From Bradyrhizobium liaoningense (GTDB lineage: Bacteria > Pseudomonadota > Alphaproteobacteria > Rhizobiales > Xanthobacteraceae), in NCBI RefSeq assembly GCF_018130785.1, contig NZ_JAFCJT010000016.1:62001-126000 (forward strand): a stretch of 64,000 nt of DNA, written 5' to 3'. The notes under the pieces are model-generated. The model was given only the letters and a program-made list of their open reading frames with translations, was not told the DNA's origin and made no database searches. Both the position numbers and the translations under genes were made by a program. Shown here piece after piece: positions 16,287 to 24,883 of this stretch. How positions within the stretch are numbered: the stretch's first letter is position 1; each line of letters starts with the position of its first letter.

Positions 16287-17057
16287 ATGAACGACCGCAA
16301 TATTCCCATTACCGAAGACGAGTTGCACGCCTATGTCGACGGCGAGTTGCCCGCCGAGCGCCGCGCCGACGTCGAGGCCTGGCTTGCCACACACCCTGAC
16401 GATGCCGGGCGCGTGCAGTCCTGGCGCGCCATGGCCGAGATGCTGCACGCCCGCTACGACACCGTTGCCCACGAGCCGGTGCCGGCCCGGCTGGAGCTCG
16501 AGCGGCTGGAGCGCCGCCCCCGACAATGGCTCTATGGCGCTGCGGCTGCTGTGCTGGTCGCCTTCGTGGCCGGCGGCACCGCCGGCTGGGTGGCGCATGG
16601 GGCCGCCAGCGCCCCGTCGACCTTCCAGAACTTTACGGCGGACGCGCTCGACGCCCACCGCCTCTATGTCGTCGAGGTTCGTCACCCCGTCGAGGTCGGC
16701 GGCAACGAGCGCGACCATCTCCAGGCCTGGCTGACCAGGCGCTGCGGCTGGACCGTGTTCGCGCCGAACCTGGAGGCGAGCGGGCTGAAGCTCGTCGGCG
16801 GCCGGCTCTTACCGGGGCCGAACGGCCCGGCGTCGTTCCTGATGTATGAGGGCGCCTCGGGCGAGCGGTACACGATCTACTCCGCCAAGACCGAGACCGG
16901 CGCGACTCAGATGCGCTACGCCAAAACGGACAAGGACGGGGCGCTGTTCTGGGCCGAGCGCGGCGTCGGCTACGTCGTCAGCGGCGGCGGCGACCGCGAT
17001 CGCCTGACCAAGGTAGCGCAGGCGGTCTACGACCAGGCCGAGAAAAACGGGACCTGA
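16287..17057 (+). CDS. Membrane anti-sigma factor for the adjacent ECF sigma
   Basis: 256 residues. The N-terminal cytoplasmic domain (PITEDELHAYVDGELPAERR, then DVEAWLATHPDDAGRVQSWR) is a typical anti-sigma domain with the DELHAYVDGEL start but without the Hx3CxxC zinc site. One transmembrane helix (WLYGAAAAVLVAFVAGGTAG) follows at about residues 78-100. The periplasmic part has VGGGDRDRL-like loops, RCGWTVFAPNLEASGLKLVGG and ASGERYTIYSAK. It most likely holds the sigma factor at the membrane. It starts 106 bases after the sigma stop codon. Confidence 0.88.
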   Translation: MNDRNIPITEDELHAYVDGELPAERRADVEAWLATHPDDAGRVQSWRAMAEMLHARYDTVAHEPVPARLELERLERRPRQWLYGAAAAVLVAFVAGGTAGWVAHGAASAPSTFQNFTADALDAHRLYVVEVRHPVEVGGNERDHLQAWLTRRCGWTVFAPNLEASGLKLVGGRLLPGPNGPASFLMYEGASGERYTIYSAKTETGATQMRYAKTDKDGALFWAERGVGYVVSGGGDRDRLTKVAQAVYDQAEKNGT

Positions 17058-17369
17058 GCAACCGCTTCAAGGCGGTGCCTCGATTCCGACATTGAAAATT
17101 TGGAATCAAGACATGGGTGCGTCTCATTATCGCACCGGATGCTCACGAGAAAATGAGCAGCGTTCGATCCGCCGATCGACGCGGGCGGCCTCGATTGGGG
17201 TTGTTGGTACCGCGCTGGTCCCCCTCTCGAGGCCGCACCTTTTTATCGACTGCCCCGCCGGACAGCCGACACGTCGAACATATGAAGCGCTACCACGCCT
17301 CAGGCGTATGATGGGCATCATCTCCTGGACGATGCCTAGGCCTTCAGGAGAAACCCCTTCAGTTCGATC
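17058..17369. other. Gap between convergent genes, no convincing gene
   Basis: Short open frames here lack family features and Shine-Dalgarno sites. The only structure noted is a long hairpin at 17185-17243, listed separately. Confidence 0.6.
17185..17243 (+). terminator. Long hairpin with T-run between convergent genes
   Basis: Arms GCGGCCTCGA (17185-17194) and TCGAGGCCGC (17227-17236) are perfectly complementary. The loop contains GGGG and CCCC that can extend the structure, and five T residues follow at 17240-17244. It fits a terminator for the anti-sigma transcript, although it is 130 bases past the stop and unusually large. Confidence 0.55.
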
Positions 17370-18335
17370 CTAACCAAGCCCGCTACGTGGATTGTAGGGG
17401 TGTTGGTCCCGCCACTTCTCCATCAATGCTTCAAGCTCGGCGTCGTTCCCGTCCGGTAGCATAATCCTGATGGTGACGAAGAGATCCCCGGTTCCGCCAG
17501 CCTTTGGCAATCCCTTGCCCTTGAGGCGGAAGGTCCGGCCGCTGGAGGTGTTTTTCGGGACCGACAGTTCTACGGCATTGCCGAGGGTCGGCACCCGGAC
17601 CTTGCCGCCGAGCACGGCCTCGTAGAGCGTGACCGGCAGGTCGATCCTGAGGTCGGCACCATCGATCTTGAAGAACGGATGCGGCGCGATGCTGATCGTG
17701 ATCAGGAGATCGCCCGGCGGATGGCCCTGAGCGGTCTCGCCCTGCCCCCGCAACCGGATCTGCTGGCCCTCGGTGACGCCGGCCGGAACCTTGACGTTGA
17801 GCTCCTTGCCGTTCGGCAGCCGGACGCGCTTGTCGCCACCCTTGACCGACTCTTCCAGCGAGACGGACATGGCGACATTGACGTCGAGATCGAGCCCGAT
17901 CCCGCCGGTGTCGAATTCGAACTGGCCCGCGCCGCCGGCTCCGGGCCGCGCACCACGCGCCCCGCCGCCGAACATGCTGTTGAGGATGTCCTCGAACGCG
18001 CCGCCGCCCTGACCAGGGCCCGCGCCGCCACTGCGGAACGTGTAGCTCTCGAACCCGCCGGGACCCGCGCGGCCGCGCGGCCCGCCGCCGCCCGGAAAAC
18101 CCTGGAAGCGCGGCTTGCCGTCGGCGTCGATCTCGCCGCGGTCGAACTGCTTGCGCTTGTCCTCGTCGCCGATGATCTCGTTCGCCGAATTGATCTCGGA
18201 GAAGCGTTCGGCGGCCTTCGGGTCATCCTTGTTGCTGTCGGGATGGTGCTTCTTGGCAAGCTTGCGATAGGCGCTCTTGATCGCGGCAGCGTTGGCGCTC
18301 CGCGGCACCCCCAAGACCTCATAGGGGTCGCGCAT
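17370..18335 (-). CDS. DnaJ-type co-chaperone of the CbpA class
   Basis: 321 residues. The J domain RDPYEVLGVPRSANAAAIKS with KKHHPDSNKD (HPD motif) spans about residues 1-68. A Gly/Phe-rich linker (FQGFPGGGGPRGRAGPGGF) comes next. There is no CxxCxGxG zinc region, which separates CbpA from true DnaJ. The two C-terminal substrate-binding beta domains follow, with VRLPNGKELNVKVPAGVTEG, IRLRGQGETAQGHPPGDL and KGKGLPKAGGTGDLFVTI. It stimulates DnaK. It is convergent with the anti-sigma gene and precedes a lipoprotein gene's 3' end. Confidence 0.92.
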   Translation of the reverse strand: MRDPYEVLGVPRSANAAAIKSAYRKLAKKHHPDSNKDDPKAAERFSEINSANEIIGDEDKRKQFDRGEIDADGKPRFQGFPGGGGPRGRAGPGGFESYTFRSGGAGPGQGGGAFEDILNSMFGGGARGARPGAGGAGQFEFDTGGIGLDLDVNVAMSVSLEESVKGGDKRVRLPNGKELNVKVPAGVTEGQQIRLRGQGETAQGHPPGDLLITISIAPHPFFKIDGADLRIDLPVTLYEAVLGGKVRVPTLGNAVELSVPKNTSSGRTFRLKGKGLPKAGGTGDLFVTIRIMLPDGNDAELEALMEKWRDQHPYNPRSGLG

Positions 18336-18446
18336 CCGTCACGTCTCCTTCAAGAGAAATCGAATTGTTCAAAGGGCTCCCCGCCCCATCTGCACGTCAT
18401 GTGGGAGGCGAGTGGCATTTTTGCAACTAGCCCGCGGAGCCGATTC

Positions 18447-18854
18447 CTAGCTCCGCCACGGCTTTAGCGTATGAATCTCCCAACGGCCACGGCTGCTTTG
18501 GCAGCCGGCGCCCTGGAGCCAGCTTTCGGTGCTGCCATTGACGTAGCTCGCCAGGAAGTCCCGGCACTTGCGGCCGTCCTCGGCGGCATAGGACTGCGCG
18601 ATCGGCGTCACCGAGCCGCGTGCGCCGGTCTCCGGATTCTCCCAGTGCTGGCTGGAATCCTTGTCGCCCTTGCTCAGCACGTCGGAGGCGGCGTTTCGGG
18701 CGAAGGCAAGATCGGTATCCGTCGGCGGGGCGTCCTTCGCCGGCCGCGCGATCGAGCCGGTCAGGTCACTGTCGTCGGCCCTGGCGTAGGCGCGGGTGTC
18801 GTTGCGGGAAAAGCTGCAGCCGCCGGAGCCGAGCCCGATCAGAATCATTGCCAT
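18447..18854 (-). CDS. RT0821/Lpp0805-type surface lipoprotein
   Basis: The ATG at 18854 gives 135 residues, but the hydrophobic segment then lacks a basic start. The true N-terminus could lie upstream in the open frame (RIGLSAIRPSGFVMAMILIG before the lipobox GSGGC). The Cys after the hydrophobic stretch predicts lipidation. The C-terminal domain resembles 17-kDa rickettsial-type surface antigens: HWENPETGARGSVTPIAQS, then GRKCRDFLASYV and GAGCQSSRGRWEIHTLKPW. It is probably an outer-membrane-anchored protein of unknown function. Divergent from pdxH across a perfect palindrome. Confidence 0.82.
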   Translation of the reverse strand: MAMILIGLGSGGCSFSRNDTRAYARADDSDLTGSIARPAKDAPPTDTDLAFARNAASDVLSKGDKDSSQHWENPETGARGSVTPIAQSYAAEDGRKCRDFLASYVNGSTESWLQGAGCQSSRGRWEIHTLKPWRS

Positions 18855-18900
18855 GACAAAGCCGGACGGCCGGATCGCCGATAGGCCAATGCGTCCCCAT

Positions 18901-18914
18901 GCCCTATATAGGGC
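18901..18914. promoter_or_regulatory. Perfect 14-bp palindrome GCCCTATATAGGGC between divergent genes
   Basis: The sequence is its own reverse complement and centres on TATATA, a plausible -10 on either strand. It lies 46 bases from the lipoprotein ATG and 53 bases from the pdxH ATG. It may be a shared promoter core or an operator. Confidence 0.4.
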
Positions 18915-18967
18915 GGTAGCGGACAACAACGCGTTTTGGGCCGCGGGACGCAACTCGGACTCCGGAC

Positions 18968-19609
18968 ATGACCGACACGACCTCGATGAAACACCAGACA
19001 CCCTTAACATCCGGTGATTTCACCGCCGCCGACGAGCCATTTGCGCTGTTCGAGACCTGGCTGAACGAGGCGATCAAGAGCGAGCCGAACGATCCGAACG
19101 CCATGGCGCTCGCCACCGTCGATCCCGACGGGCTGCCTGACGTTCGCATGGTGCTGATGAAGGGCTTCGATACCGAGGGTTTCGTCTTCTACAGCCACAT
19201 CGCAAGCCAGAAGGGCCGCGAACTCGCCGCAAATCCTAAGGCGGCGTTACTTTTTCACTGGAAGTCGCTGCGCCGTCAGGTCCGCATCCGCGGCAAGGTG
19301 ACGCCGGTGACCGACGCAGAGGCCGACGCTTACTTCGCCACCCGGCCCAAGCAGGCGCAGATCGGCGCCTGGGCGAGCAAGCAGTCGCAAGAGCTGGAAA
19401 GCCGCTTCGCCTTCGAACAGGCCATCGCAAAAGTTGCGGCCAGATACGTCATCGGCGAGGTGCCACGCCCGTCGGGCTGGAGCGGCTGGCGCATCACGCC
19501 GTCGCGTATCGAGTTCTGGCACGACCGCCCATTCCGCCTGCACGACCGCATCGAATTTCGCCGTGACGCGGCCGGCCAGCCATGGTCCAAGACGCGGATG
19601 TATCCTTGA
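18968..19609 (+). CDS. pdxH: Pyridoxamine 5'-phosphate oxidase
   Basis: 213 residues. Family features are NAMALATVDPDGLPDVRMVLMK, GFVFYSHIASQKGRELAANP, ALLFHWKSLRRQVRIRG and the C-terminal PSRIEFWHDRPFRLHDR with the ending KTRMYP close to the canonical RLxP. The FMN enzyme oxidises pyridoxine or pyridoxamine 5'-phosphate to PLP. It is divergent from the surface lipoprotein and 33 bases ahead of an SDR gene, with which it could be co-transcribed. Confidence 0.96.
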   Translation: MTDTTSMKHQTPLTSGDFTAADEPFALFETWLNEAIKSEPNDPNAMALATVDPDGLPDVRMVLMKGFDTEGFVFYSHIASQKGRELAANPKAALLFHWKSLRRQVRIRGKVTPVTDAEADAYFATRPKQAQIGAWASKQSQELESRFAFEQAIAKVAARYVIGEVPRPSGWSGWRITPSRIEFWHDRPFRLHDRIEFRRDAAGQPWSKTRMYP

Positions 19610-19642
19610 GCCTCAATCTTTAGCCTTGGGTCGACCTGAAAG

Positions 19643-20401
19643 ATGTCCATGCCGCATTCGTCCAATGCGCCGCGCCGCACGCTGCTCCTGACCGGAGCGA
19701 GCCGCGGCATCGGCCACGCCACCGTGATCCGCTTCTCGTCGGCGGGCTGGCGCGTCATCACCTGCTCGCGGCATCCCTTCCCCGAGGACTGCCCTTGGGA
19801 CGCAGGCCCCGAGGATCACATCCAGGTCGACCTCGGCAACCCCCAGGACACCGCGCGCGCGATCTCCGACATCCGCAACCGGCTCGAAGGCGGCATGCTG
19901 CATGCCCTCGTCAACAACGCCGCCATTTCCCCGAAAGGCGCGGGCGGCTCGCGGCTCGGATCGGTCGACACCGATCTCGACACCTGGACGCACGTGTTCC
20001 ATGTCAACTTCTTCGCACCGATCATGATTGCGCGAGGATTGATCGAGGAATTGAAGGCGGCCAAGGGCTCGGTCGTGAACGTCACCTCGATCGCAGGCTC
20101 GCGCGTGCATCCCTTCGCGGGCGCCGCCTACGCCACATCGAAAGCTGCGCTTGCATCCCTGACGCGGGAGATGGCCTCCGATTTCGGCCGCATCGGCGTC
20201 CGCGTCAACGCGATCGCGCCGGGCGAGATCGACACCTCGATCCTGTCGCCGGGCACCGAGAAGATCGTCGACCAGCAGATACCGATGCACCGTCTCGGCA
20301 CGCCCGACGAGGTCGCCAAGATCATCTACGTGCTGTGCACGGACACCAGCTCTTACGTCAACGGCGCCGAGATCCACATCAACGGCGGCCAGCACGTGTA
20401 G
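19643..20401 (+). CDS. Short-chain dehydrogenase/reductase, classical type
   Basis: 252 residues with a full classical SDR set: TLLLTGASRGIGHATV for the cofactor, ALVNNAAISPKG, the catalytic Ser in VNVTSIAGSR, and AAYATSKAAL as Tyr-x3-Lys. It ends with a PGEID segment and YVNGAEIHINGG. The substrate is unknown; 3-oxoacyl-ACP reductase-like or sugar dehydrogenase activities are both possible. It sits between pdxH and a methyltransferase in one direction with gaps of 33 and 17 bases, so a small operon is likely. Confidence 0.92.
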   Translation: MSMPHSSNAPRRTLLLTGASRGIGHATVIRFSSAGWRVITCSRHPFPEDCPWDAGPEDHIQVDLGNPQDTARAISDIRNRLEGGMLHALVNNAAISPKGAGGSRLGSVDTDLDTWTHVFHVNFFAPIMIARGLIEELKAAKGSVVNVTSIAGSRVHPFAGAAYATSKAALASLTREMASDFGRIGVRVNAIAPGEIDTSILSPGTEKIVDQQIPMHRLGTPDEVAKIIYVLCTDTSSYVNGAEIHINGGQHV

Positions 20402-20418
20402 GGCCAGGCAGGCGAAGC

Positions 20419-21189
20419 ATGGGCCGGTTCGCGAGCACTGCGTTACTCTACGAGCATTTGCGGCCGCCCTACCCGAGCGAATTCTTTCGCGGCGTCGCGC
20501 ACAAGCTTGGTCTCGCCAAACAGAGCAGCCTGATAGACCTCGGCACCGGACCCGGACTGTTGGCGCTCGGCTTCGGCCCCTATGTCGGCCGCGTCGTCGG
20601 CGTCGATCCCGAGCCCGAGATGATCGAGGCGGCGCGACGCGCCGCAGCGGGCGCAGGGCGGGATATCACGCTGATCGAAGGCAAGGCCGAAACGCTTGCT
20701 CCCGACATCGGCAGCTTCGATGTCGTGACGATCGGGCGCGCCCTGCATTGGATGGATCGTGACCTGACGCTTGCACTGCTCGACCGGCTGGTGGCGCACG
20801 ACGGCGCAATTGCCATCTGCGCCTCATTCTCGGCCACCGACGGCCGCAACCCGTGGCTTGACGGCTACAATGAAGCGCGCCGCCGATGGTCACCGGCCAA
20901 GCTGTGGGAGGAGGCCGGTCGTGGCACGCGGACTCACCGCGACCTCCCATCATTCTTTCGCGGCAGCTCGTTTCAGCCCGCTGGCCTCGTCTCAATCGAG
21001 ACCAGCCATCTGGTCGGCCTGCACGACCTGGCGGAACGCACGCTCACCTACTCGTCGTCATCGCCGGAAGCGCTTGGCGAAAATGCCGACGCGATGCTGC
21101 GCGACGTCGGGCAGCATCTCGCTCCCTACAGTCGCGACGGCGCCATCGCCGAGACCGTCGTCTCGACGGCCCAGATCGTGAAGCGCTAG
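20419..21189 (+). CDS. Class I SAM-dependent methyltransferase
   Basis: 256 residues from ATG 20419. The Rossmann core has SSLIDLGTGPGLLALGF (motif I), VVGVDPEPEMIEAARR (motif II) and FDVVTIGRALHWMDRD, the last resembling the ALHW segment of Coq5/UbiE-like and TAM-like methyltransferases. No N-terminal extension is present. The acceptor is unknown. The gene follows the SDR by 17 bases and is followed by a hairpin at 21219-21260. Confidence 0.9.
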   Translation: MGRFASTALLYEHLRPPYPSEFFRGVAHKLGLAKQSSLIDLGTGPGLLALGFGPYVGRVVGVDPEPEMIEAARRAAAGAGRDITLIEGKAETLAPDIGSFDVVTIGRALHWMDRDLTLALLDRLVAHDGAIAICASFSATDGRNPWLDGYNEARRRWSPAKLWEEAGRGTRTHRDLPSFFRGSSFQPAGLVSIETSHLVGLHDLAERTLTYSSSSPEALGENADAMLRDVGQHLAPYSRDGAIAETVVSTAQIVKR

Positions 21190-21218
21190 ATGATTTTCCC
21201 GCTCGAAGGGCGGGAAGC

Positions 21219-21260
21219 AAGGCGATCCAGACAACGCCGCCGCAGGACCTGGATCGCCTT
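21219..21260 (+). terminator. Inverted repeat 30 bases after the methyltransferase stop
   Basis: AAGGCGATCCAG and CTGGATCGCCTT are perfectly complementary 12-base arms around an 18-base loop. The T-run after it is weak (TTTA), so it may be a terminator for both the methyltransferase and the convergent small gene. Confidence 0.6.
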
Positions 21261-21274
21261 TACCCTTCCGTTCC

Positions 21275-21493
21275 TCAATCGACTCGAATCCGACGCGACC
21301 GATCGCGCAGCCGCGGAGCGGCCGTGCTGAACGCAGTCGAGCAATCGTCGTCGTTCTCACCGTCGAGCAGCGGAGCACCACAGTGCCGGCACATGCGTGC
21401 CGACATCGACGACGCCTTGCCGCTCGCCAGGACCTGACGATAATTCGCCAGATCGATGACGTTGCGGGGCGACGTTATGTGTTTTTCAACCAT
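21275..21493 (-). CDS. Small hypothetical protein with zinc-ribbon-like cysteines
   Basis: 72 residues with a GAGGAA Shine-Dalgarno ahead of ATG 21493. The segment MCRHCGAPLLDGENDDDC contains a CxxC knuckle and a third cysteine. The N-terminus MVEKHITSPRNVIDLANYRQ and Arg-rich tail (RLRDRSRRIRVD) look like small Bradyrhizobium proteins, but I know no named family. Only one proper CxxC is visible, so zinc binding is uncertain. Confidence 0.6.
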   Translation of the reverse strand: MVEKHITSPRNVIDLANYRQVLASGKASSMSARMCRHCGAPLLDGENDDDCSTAFSTAAPRLRDRSRRIRVD

Positions 21494-21679
21494 GGCTGTT
21501 CCTCGCGGCTAACATGCTGCTTATCGCAGACAAGTTTCGCGCAAACGTTCAGCCCACTGCTCAAATTTTACCGGAGGAATTGGGGCGGCAGGCACGTATC
21601 ACAGCGCGGCCGCAATCCCGCTCTATTCTGCGACATGAACCGCCGTGTCTCTGCGACCGCCGTAAGGTCTCGGTAGCTA

Positions 21680-22657
21680 TTACAGCCACTTCTTCCACTT
21701 GAAGATCCAGTACGGGACGATCGCCGCGATCAGCATCAGCACCAGCGCAAACGGATAGCCGTGCGCCCATTCGAGTTCCGGCATCGCCTTGAAATTCATG
21801 CCGTAGATCGAGGCGATCAACGTCGGCGGCATCAGGACAACAGCCATGACCGAGAACAGCTTGATGATGTTGTTCTGCTCGAGATTGACGACGCCGAGCA
21901 TGGCGTCGAGCACGAAGGTGATCTTGCTGGAGAGATAGGAGGCGTGATCGGTCAGCGAGGCGACGTCGCGCTGCATGGTCTTGAGCTGCTCGCGCATGTC
22001 CTTCGACCATTTCACGCCCTCCACCACCGCGGACAGGAACGTCACGACGCGGCCGATCGAGACCAGGCTCTCGCGAACCTTGGAGGTCAAGTCGCCCTTG
22101 CGGCCGATCGAGATCAGGATCTGGGAATATTGCTTGGCGTGGCCGTGGCGTTCGCTCTCGGGCTCGAAGATGTCGTGCGAGACCTGGTCGATCTCGGCGC
22201 CGCAGCGCTCGAGAATGTCGGCGCAGCGGTCGATCACGGCGTCCAGCAGCTCCATCAGCACCATCTCGCCGGAGATGGCAGGCGTGCAGGAGCGGGCGAG
22301 CTTGGCTTCGACCAGCGCGAAAGGTTTTGGCTGATCGTAGCGCACCGTCACCAGGCGATGGTCGCCGAGAATGAAGGTCACCGCCGTGGTCCGCGGCATG
22401 TCGGTATCGGAGTGGCACATCAGCGTCGCGGTCATGTAGCGCGCGCTGTTCTCAATATAGAGGCGGCTAGAGATCTCGATCTCCTGCATGTCCTCCCGGG
22501 TCGGGATTGCGATGCCCAGGAGCCGCTCCACCGCCTTGTCCTCGGCCCCGGTCGGGTTGACCAGGTCGACCCACACAGCATGTTCCGGCACGGCCGCCAG
22601 ATCTTCGACCACGGCCTTCTTGAGGGTGCCCTCGGAGGGAACGAACACAGAAAACAT
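21680..22657 (-). CDS. corA: CorA-type magnesium/divalent cation transporter
   Basis: 325 residues from ATG 22657, placed six bases after GGAG; a TTG two codons earlier is possible. The cytoplasmic domain is followed by a long helix and two C-terminal membrane helices. The loop motif YGMNF is intact (ASIYGMNFKAMPELEW), and the protein ends in the basic FKWKKWL. CorA proteins form pentameric Mg2+ channels. Monocistronic, between a small gene and the divergent L,D-transpeptidase. Confidence 0.95.
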   Translation of the reverse strand: MFSVFVPSEGTLKKAVVEDLAAVPEHAVWVDLVNPTGAEDKAVERLLGIAIPTREDMQEIEISSRLYIENSARYMTATLMCHSDTDMPRTTAVTFILGDHRLVTVRYDQPKPFALVEAKLARSCTPAISGEMVLMELLDAVIDRCADILERCGAEIDQVSHDIFEPESERHGHAKQYSQILISIGRKGDLTSKVRESLVSIGRVVTFLSAVVEGVKWSKDMREQLKTMQRDVASLTDHASYLSSKITFVLDAMLGVVNLEQNNIIKLFSVMAVVLMPPTLIASIYGMNFKAMPELEWAHGYPFALVLMLIAAIVPYWIFKWKKWL

Positions 22658-22998
22658 GCACAACTCCAGCAGGGGGCCTGCGACAGACTGACAGCCCCTT
22701 AGCGCGATTCTGACAAGTTCATGATGACAAGCACATTAACGGAGCGTTTGCATTTGTGGCGGCGCCATGGCCCAGCCGTGGCACGGAATCGACAGTCCGG
22801 CGTCCCCCTGCCCAAAAACCAGCGCAGGAGTGCAAAACTTGCGGCAAAAAAGCCACAGGTTGGGTCTCGCAGCGCGGGATAAGGTCCGAAAAGCTGGAAT
22901 TGTGGCAGATTTCAACGATAATAGGGACCAACGGAGTCGTGGTTTTGGGCTTGGCTCAAGCTCCGCGAAAGCATGTTGTTGTCGATTGGAACCAAATC
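22658..22998. other. Intergenic region between corA and the L,D-transpeptidase
   Basis: About 340 bases between divergent genes. An open frame from 22756 runs into the transpeptidase but its N-terminal part has no signal peptide or family features, so I treat it as leader. No clear promoter or riboswitch was identified. Confidence 0.5.
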
Positions 22999-23685
22999 AT
23001 GTCGTCGCTGAAAGTTATGCTGGGTGTTTTGGCCGCTGGCCTGATGCTGTCGGGTTGCATGCAAGCCACACATTTTGAGGCGACCGACACCAAGGCCTTC
23101 AAGCCGAAGGACAAGGAACTCCTCGCCAAGGTCCGGTACGAGAACACCCCGGTCGCCGAGCCGTTCCGCCGCGCCATCGTCGACTACCACCGCAAGGAAT
23201 CGCCGGGCTCGATCGTGGTCGATTCCGACAATCATTACCTCTACTGGGTGATGGATGGCGGCAAGGCGATCCGTTACGGCATTACCGTCGGCGAAGAAGC
23301 GATGGCCTGGTCGGGCATTGCCAAGGTCGGCAGCATGACCGAGTGGCCGGCCTGGCATCCGACCCCGGGCGAGATTTCGCGCCTAGGCGTGCCGACCTAC
23401 GTTGCGCCCGGTCCGGACAATCCGATGGGCTCCCGCGCGATGTATCTCTACTCCGGCGGCAAGGACACGTTGTTCCGCATTCACGGCACCAACCAGCCGG
23501 AATATATCGGCGCCTCGATTTCGTCGGGCTGCATCCGCCTGACCAACGAGGACGCGATCGACCTCTATAGCCGCGTCAAGGTCGGCACCATCGTCGTGGT
23601 GCTCGAGCCGAAGCACGGCGACTCGCCCTACAATTCGCGGCTGGCGCTCGGCGCCGGTGGAACTGGCCAGGCGGGCAGCTACTGA
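22999..23685 (+). CDS. L,D-transpeptidase (YkuD family) lipoprotein
   Basis: 228 residues from ATG 22999. The signal sequence VMLGVLAAGLMLSGC ends in a lipobox, so the protein is probably lipidated. The YkuD domain begins near SIVVDSDNHYLYWVMDGG. The active site is FRIHGTNQPEYIGASIS followed by SSGCIRLTNED, with catalytic Cys178 and the upstream His. These enzymes make 3-3 cross-links in peptidoglycan or attach outer-membrane proteins. The length is typical for rhizobial ErfK/YbiS-like proteins. A strong terminator follows. Confidence 0.94.
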   Translation: MSSLKVMLGVLAAGLMLSGCMQATHFEATDTKAFKPKDKELLAKVRYENTPVAEPFRRAIVDYHRKESPGSIVVDSDNHYLYWVMDGGKAIRYGITVGEEAMAWSGIAKVGSMTEWPAWHPTPGEISRLGVPTYVAPGPDNPMGSRAMYLYSGGKDTLFRIHGTNQPEYIGASISSGCIRLTNEDAIDLYSRVKVGTIVVVLEPKHGDSPYNSRLALGAGGTGQAGSY

Positions 23686-23706
23686 TCGCCTCCGATTTCT
23701 GACATT

Positions 23707-23736
23707 CAAAAGCGCCGGTTTCACCGGCGCTTTTTT
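23707..23736 (+). terminator. Rho-independent terminator after the L,D-transpeptidase
   Basis: AAGCGCCGGT, loop TTC, ACCGGCGCTT with a run of six T. Its right half lies inside the 3' end of the convergent extensin-like gene, whose last codons (KKRR, stop) are encoded by the stem. Confidence 0.88.
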
Positions 23737-24818
23737 GTTGCCGGCTTGCGCGGACGGGCTTTGTTGCCATCGGCGGCCGACTTGTCCGCGGGCGCTGGGG
23801 ATTTCTGCGCCTCCTCATCGTCCGCCCCACCCTTATCCTCAGGCTTGGCCGCGACCTCGCGCGGCGGCGCCTCCTCGGGCCGTACCGCCGGCAGCAACGG
23901 AGCGACCTGCGGCAGGGGATCCCAGACGTTCCACTGACAAATCCGGTAGTCATTGCGCCGCTGCAACAGGTCGAGATGGATGTGGTCCTCGTGATACCAG
24001 TCCGAGCCCGGGCCGAGCACCGTGGAAAAGCGCGCGCAGACCGAATGCAGCACGCGCTCGCGCACATCGCGCGACATGCTGCGGTCGGTCAGGCCGATCG
24101 ACTGCCCGTTGGCGAGCTTGATGGCGCGGACGTCGAGTGCGTTGGCCTTGCCGTGCTCGGACAGCATCGCTCCGACGACGCGGTTACGGCCTCGGCATTC
24201 GAAGCTGTCGAAATTGTCGAGCTCGCTGATGGTCGAGCCGAGGCCTGCGGCCAGCGGCACCATGTCCTTGCGGACCCAGTCGGCGATCGCGGAGGCCATG
24301 CTGCAGCGGAGGATCGCCGCCGGCTTGACTGAAACCTTGCGCTTGTCGGGCAGCACGATGGCTTCCAGCCGCACTAGATCCTCGCCGCCGCAGGCGCCGG
24401 GGCCACGGATGTCCGGAATGGACGGCGCGACCGCGATCTCCTCCGTCAGCGCGAGACGGCAGGCGGAGGGCTGCTTCTCGGGCGGCGGCGCGGCCTCGGC
24501 CGGCTTCGTGGCGTTCGGCTTGCCGGGAGAAGGTTTTTCTTCGGCCTCTGGAGGGGCCTTGTCCGTCGCTTTGGAAGCCTCCTCGGGACGCGGCTTTGGT
24601 AGTGGTATCCTGGCGGGCATCTTGGCGGAATGAGCCGTCCCGCGTGGCCGTGGTGTACCAAGGCCAAAGATATCCAGCGGCGAAGCATATTTTCGCGCCT
24701 CTGCCCTCTCGGCGAGCACAAGCGACAGCCCCAGAGCGGCGGTAACCATTGCCGCGCCGGCGGACATATAGCCGCGACAAGACCATTTGCGGCGAAAGTC
24801 CGGCAGGCTAAAACTCAT
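23721..24818 (-). CDS. Extensin-like C-terminal domain protein (putative cell-wall peptidase)
   Basis: 365 residues from ATG 24818; a start at 24851 adds eleven. A membrane or signal helix (GAAMVTAALGLSLVLAERAEA) is followed by a Pro/Lys/Glu-rich linker of about 80 residues. The Extensin-like_C domain has ACRLAL, GPGACGGEDLVRLEAI, AAILRCSMASAIADWV, SEHGKANALDVRAI and DWYHEDHIHLDL. His and Asp positions resemble VanY/LAS peptidases, so a D,D- or L,D-peptidase role is plausible but not shown. A Lys/Arg/Pro tail of about 60 residues ends the protein. Convergent with the L,D-transpeptidase, another wall enzyme. Confidence 0.88.
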   Translation of the reverse strand: MSFSLPDFRRKWSCRGYMSAGAAMVTAALGLSLVLAERAEARKYASPLDIFGLGTPRPRGTAHSAKMPARIPLPKPRPEEASKATDKAPPEAEEKPSPGKPNATKPAEAAPPPEKQPSACRLALTEEIAVAPSIPDIRGPGACGGEDLVRLEAIVLPDKRKVSVKPAAILRCSMASAIADWVRKDMVPLAAGLGSTISELDNFDSFECRGRNRVVGAMLSEHGKANALDVRAIKLANGQSIGLTDRSMSRDVRERVLHSVCARFSTVLGPGSDWYHEDHIHLDLLQRRNDYRICQWNVWDPLPQVAPLLPAVRPEEAPPREVAAKPEDKGGADDEEAQKSPAPADKSAADGNKARPRKPATKKRR

Positions 24819-24883
24819 GACAATTCTTTGGCCCAGCGCTGAGAGCGACAACCCGCCCAGCGAATTCTCGGAGGAACGACGGA

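Noticed and set aside
17092..17373. 93-codon plus-strand frame after the anti-sigma gene
   Set aside because: No Shine-Dalgarno, no recognisable pattern, and it covers a strong hairpin.
22756..22998. N-terminal extension of the L,D-transpeptidase frame
   Set aside because: The lipoprotein signal starts at 22999; the upstream residues would precede the signal peptide.
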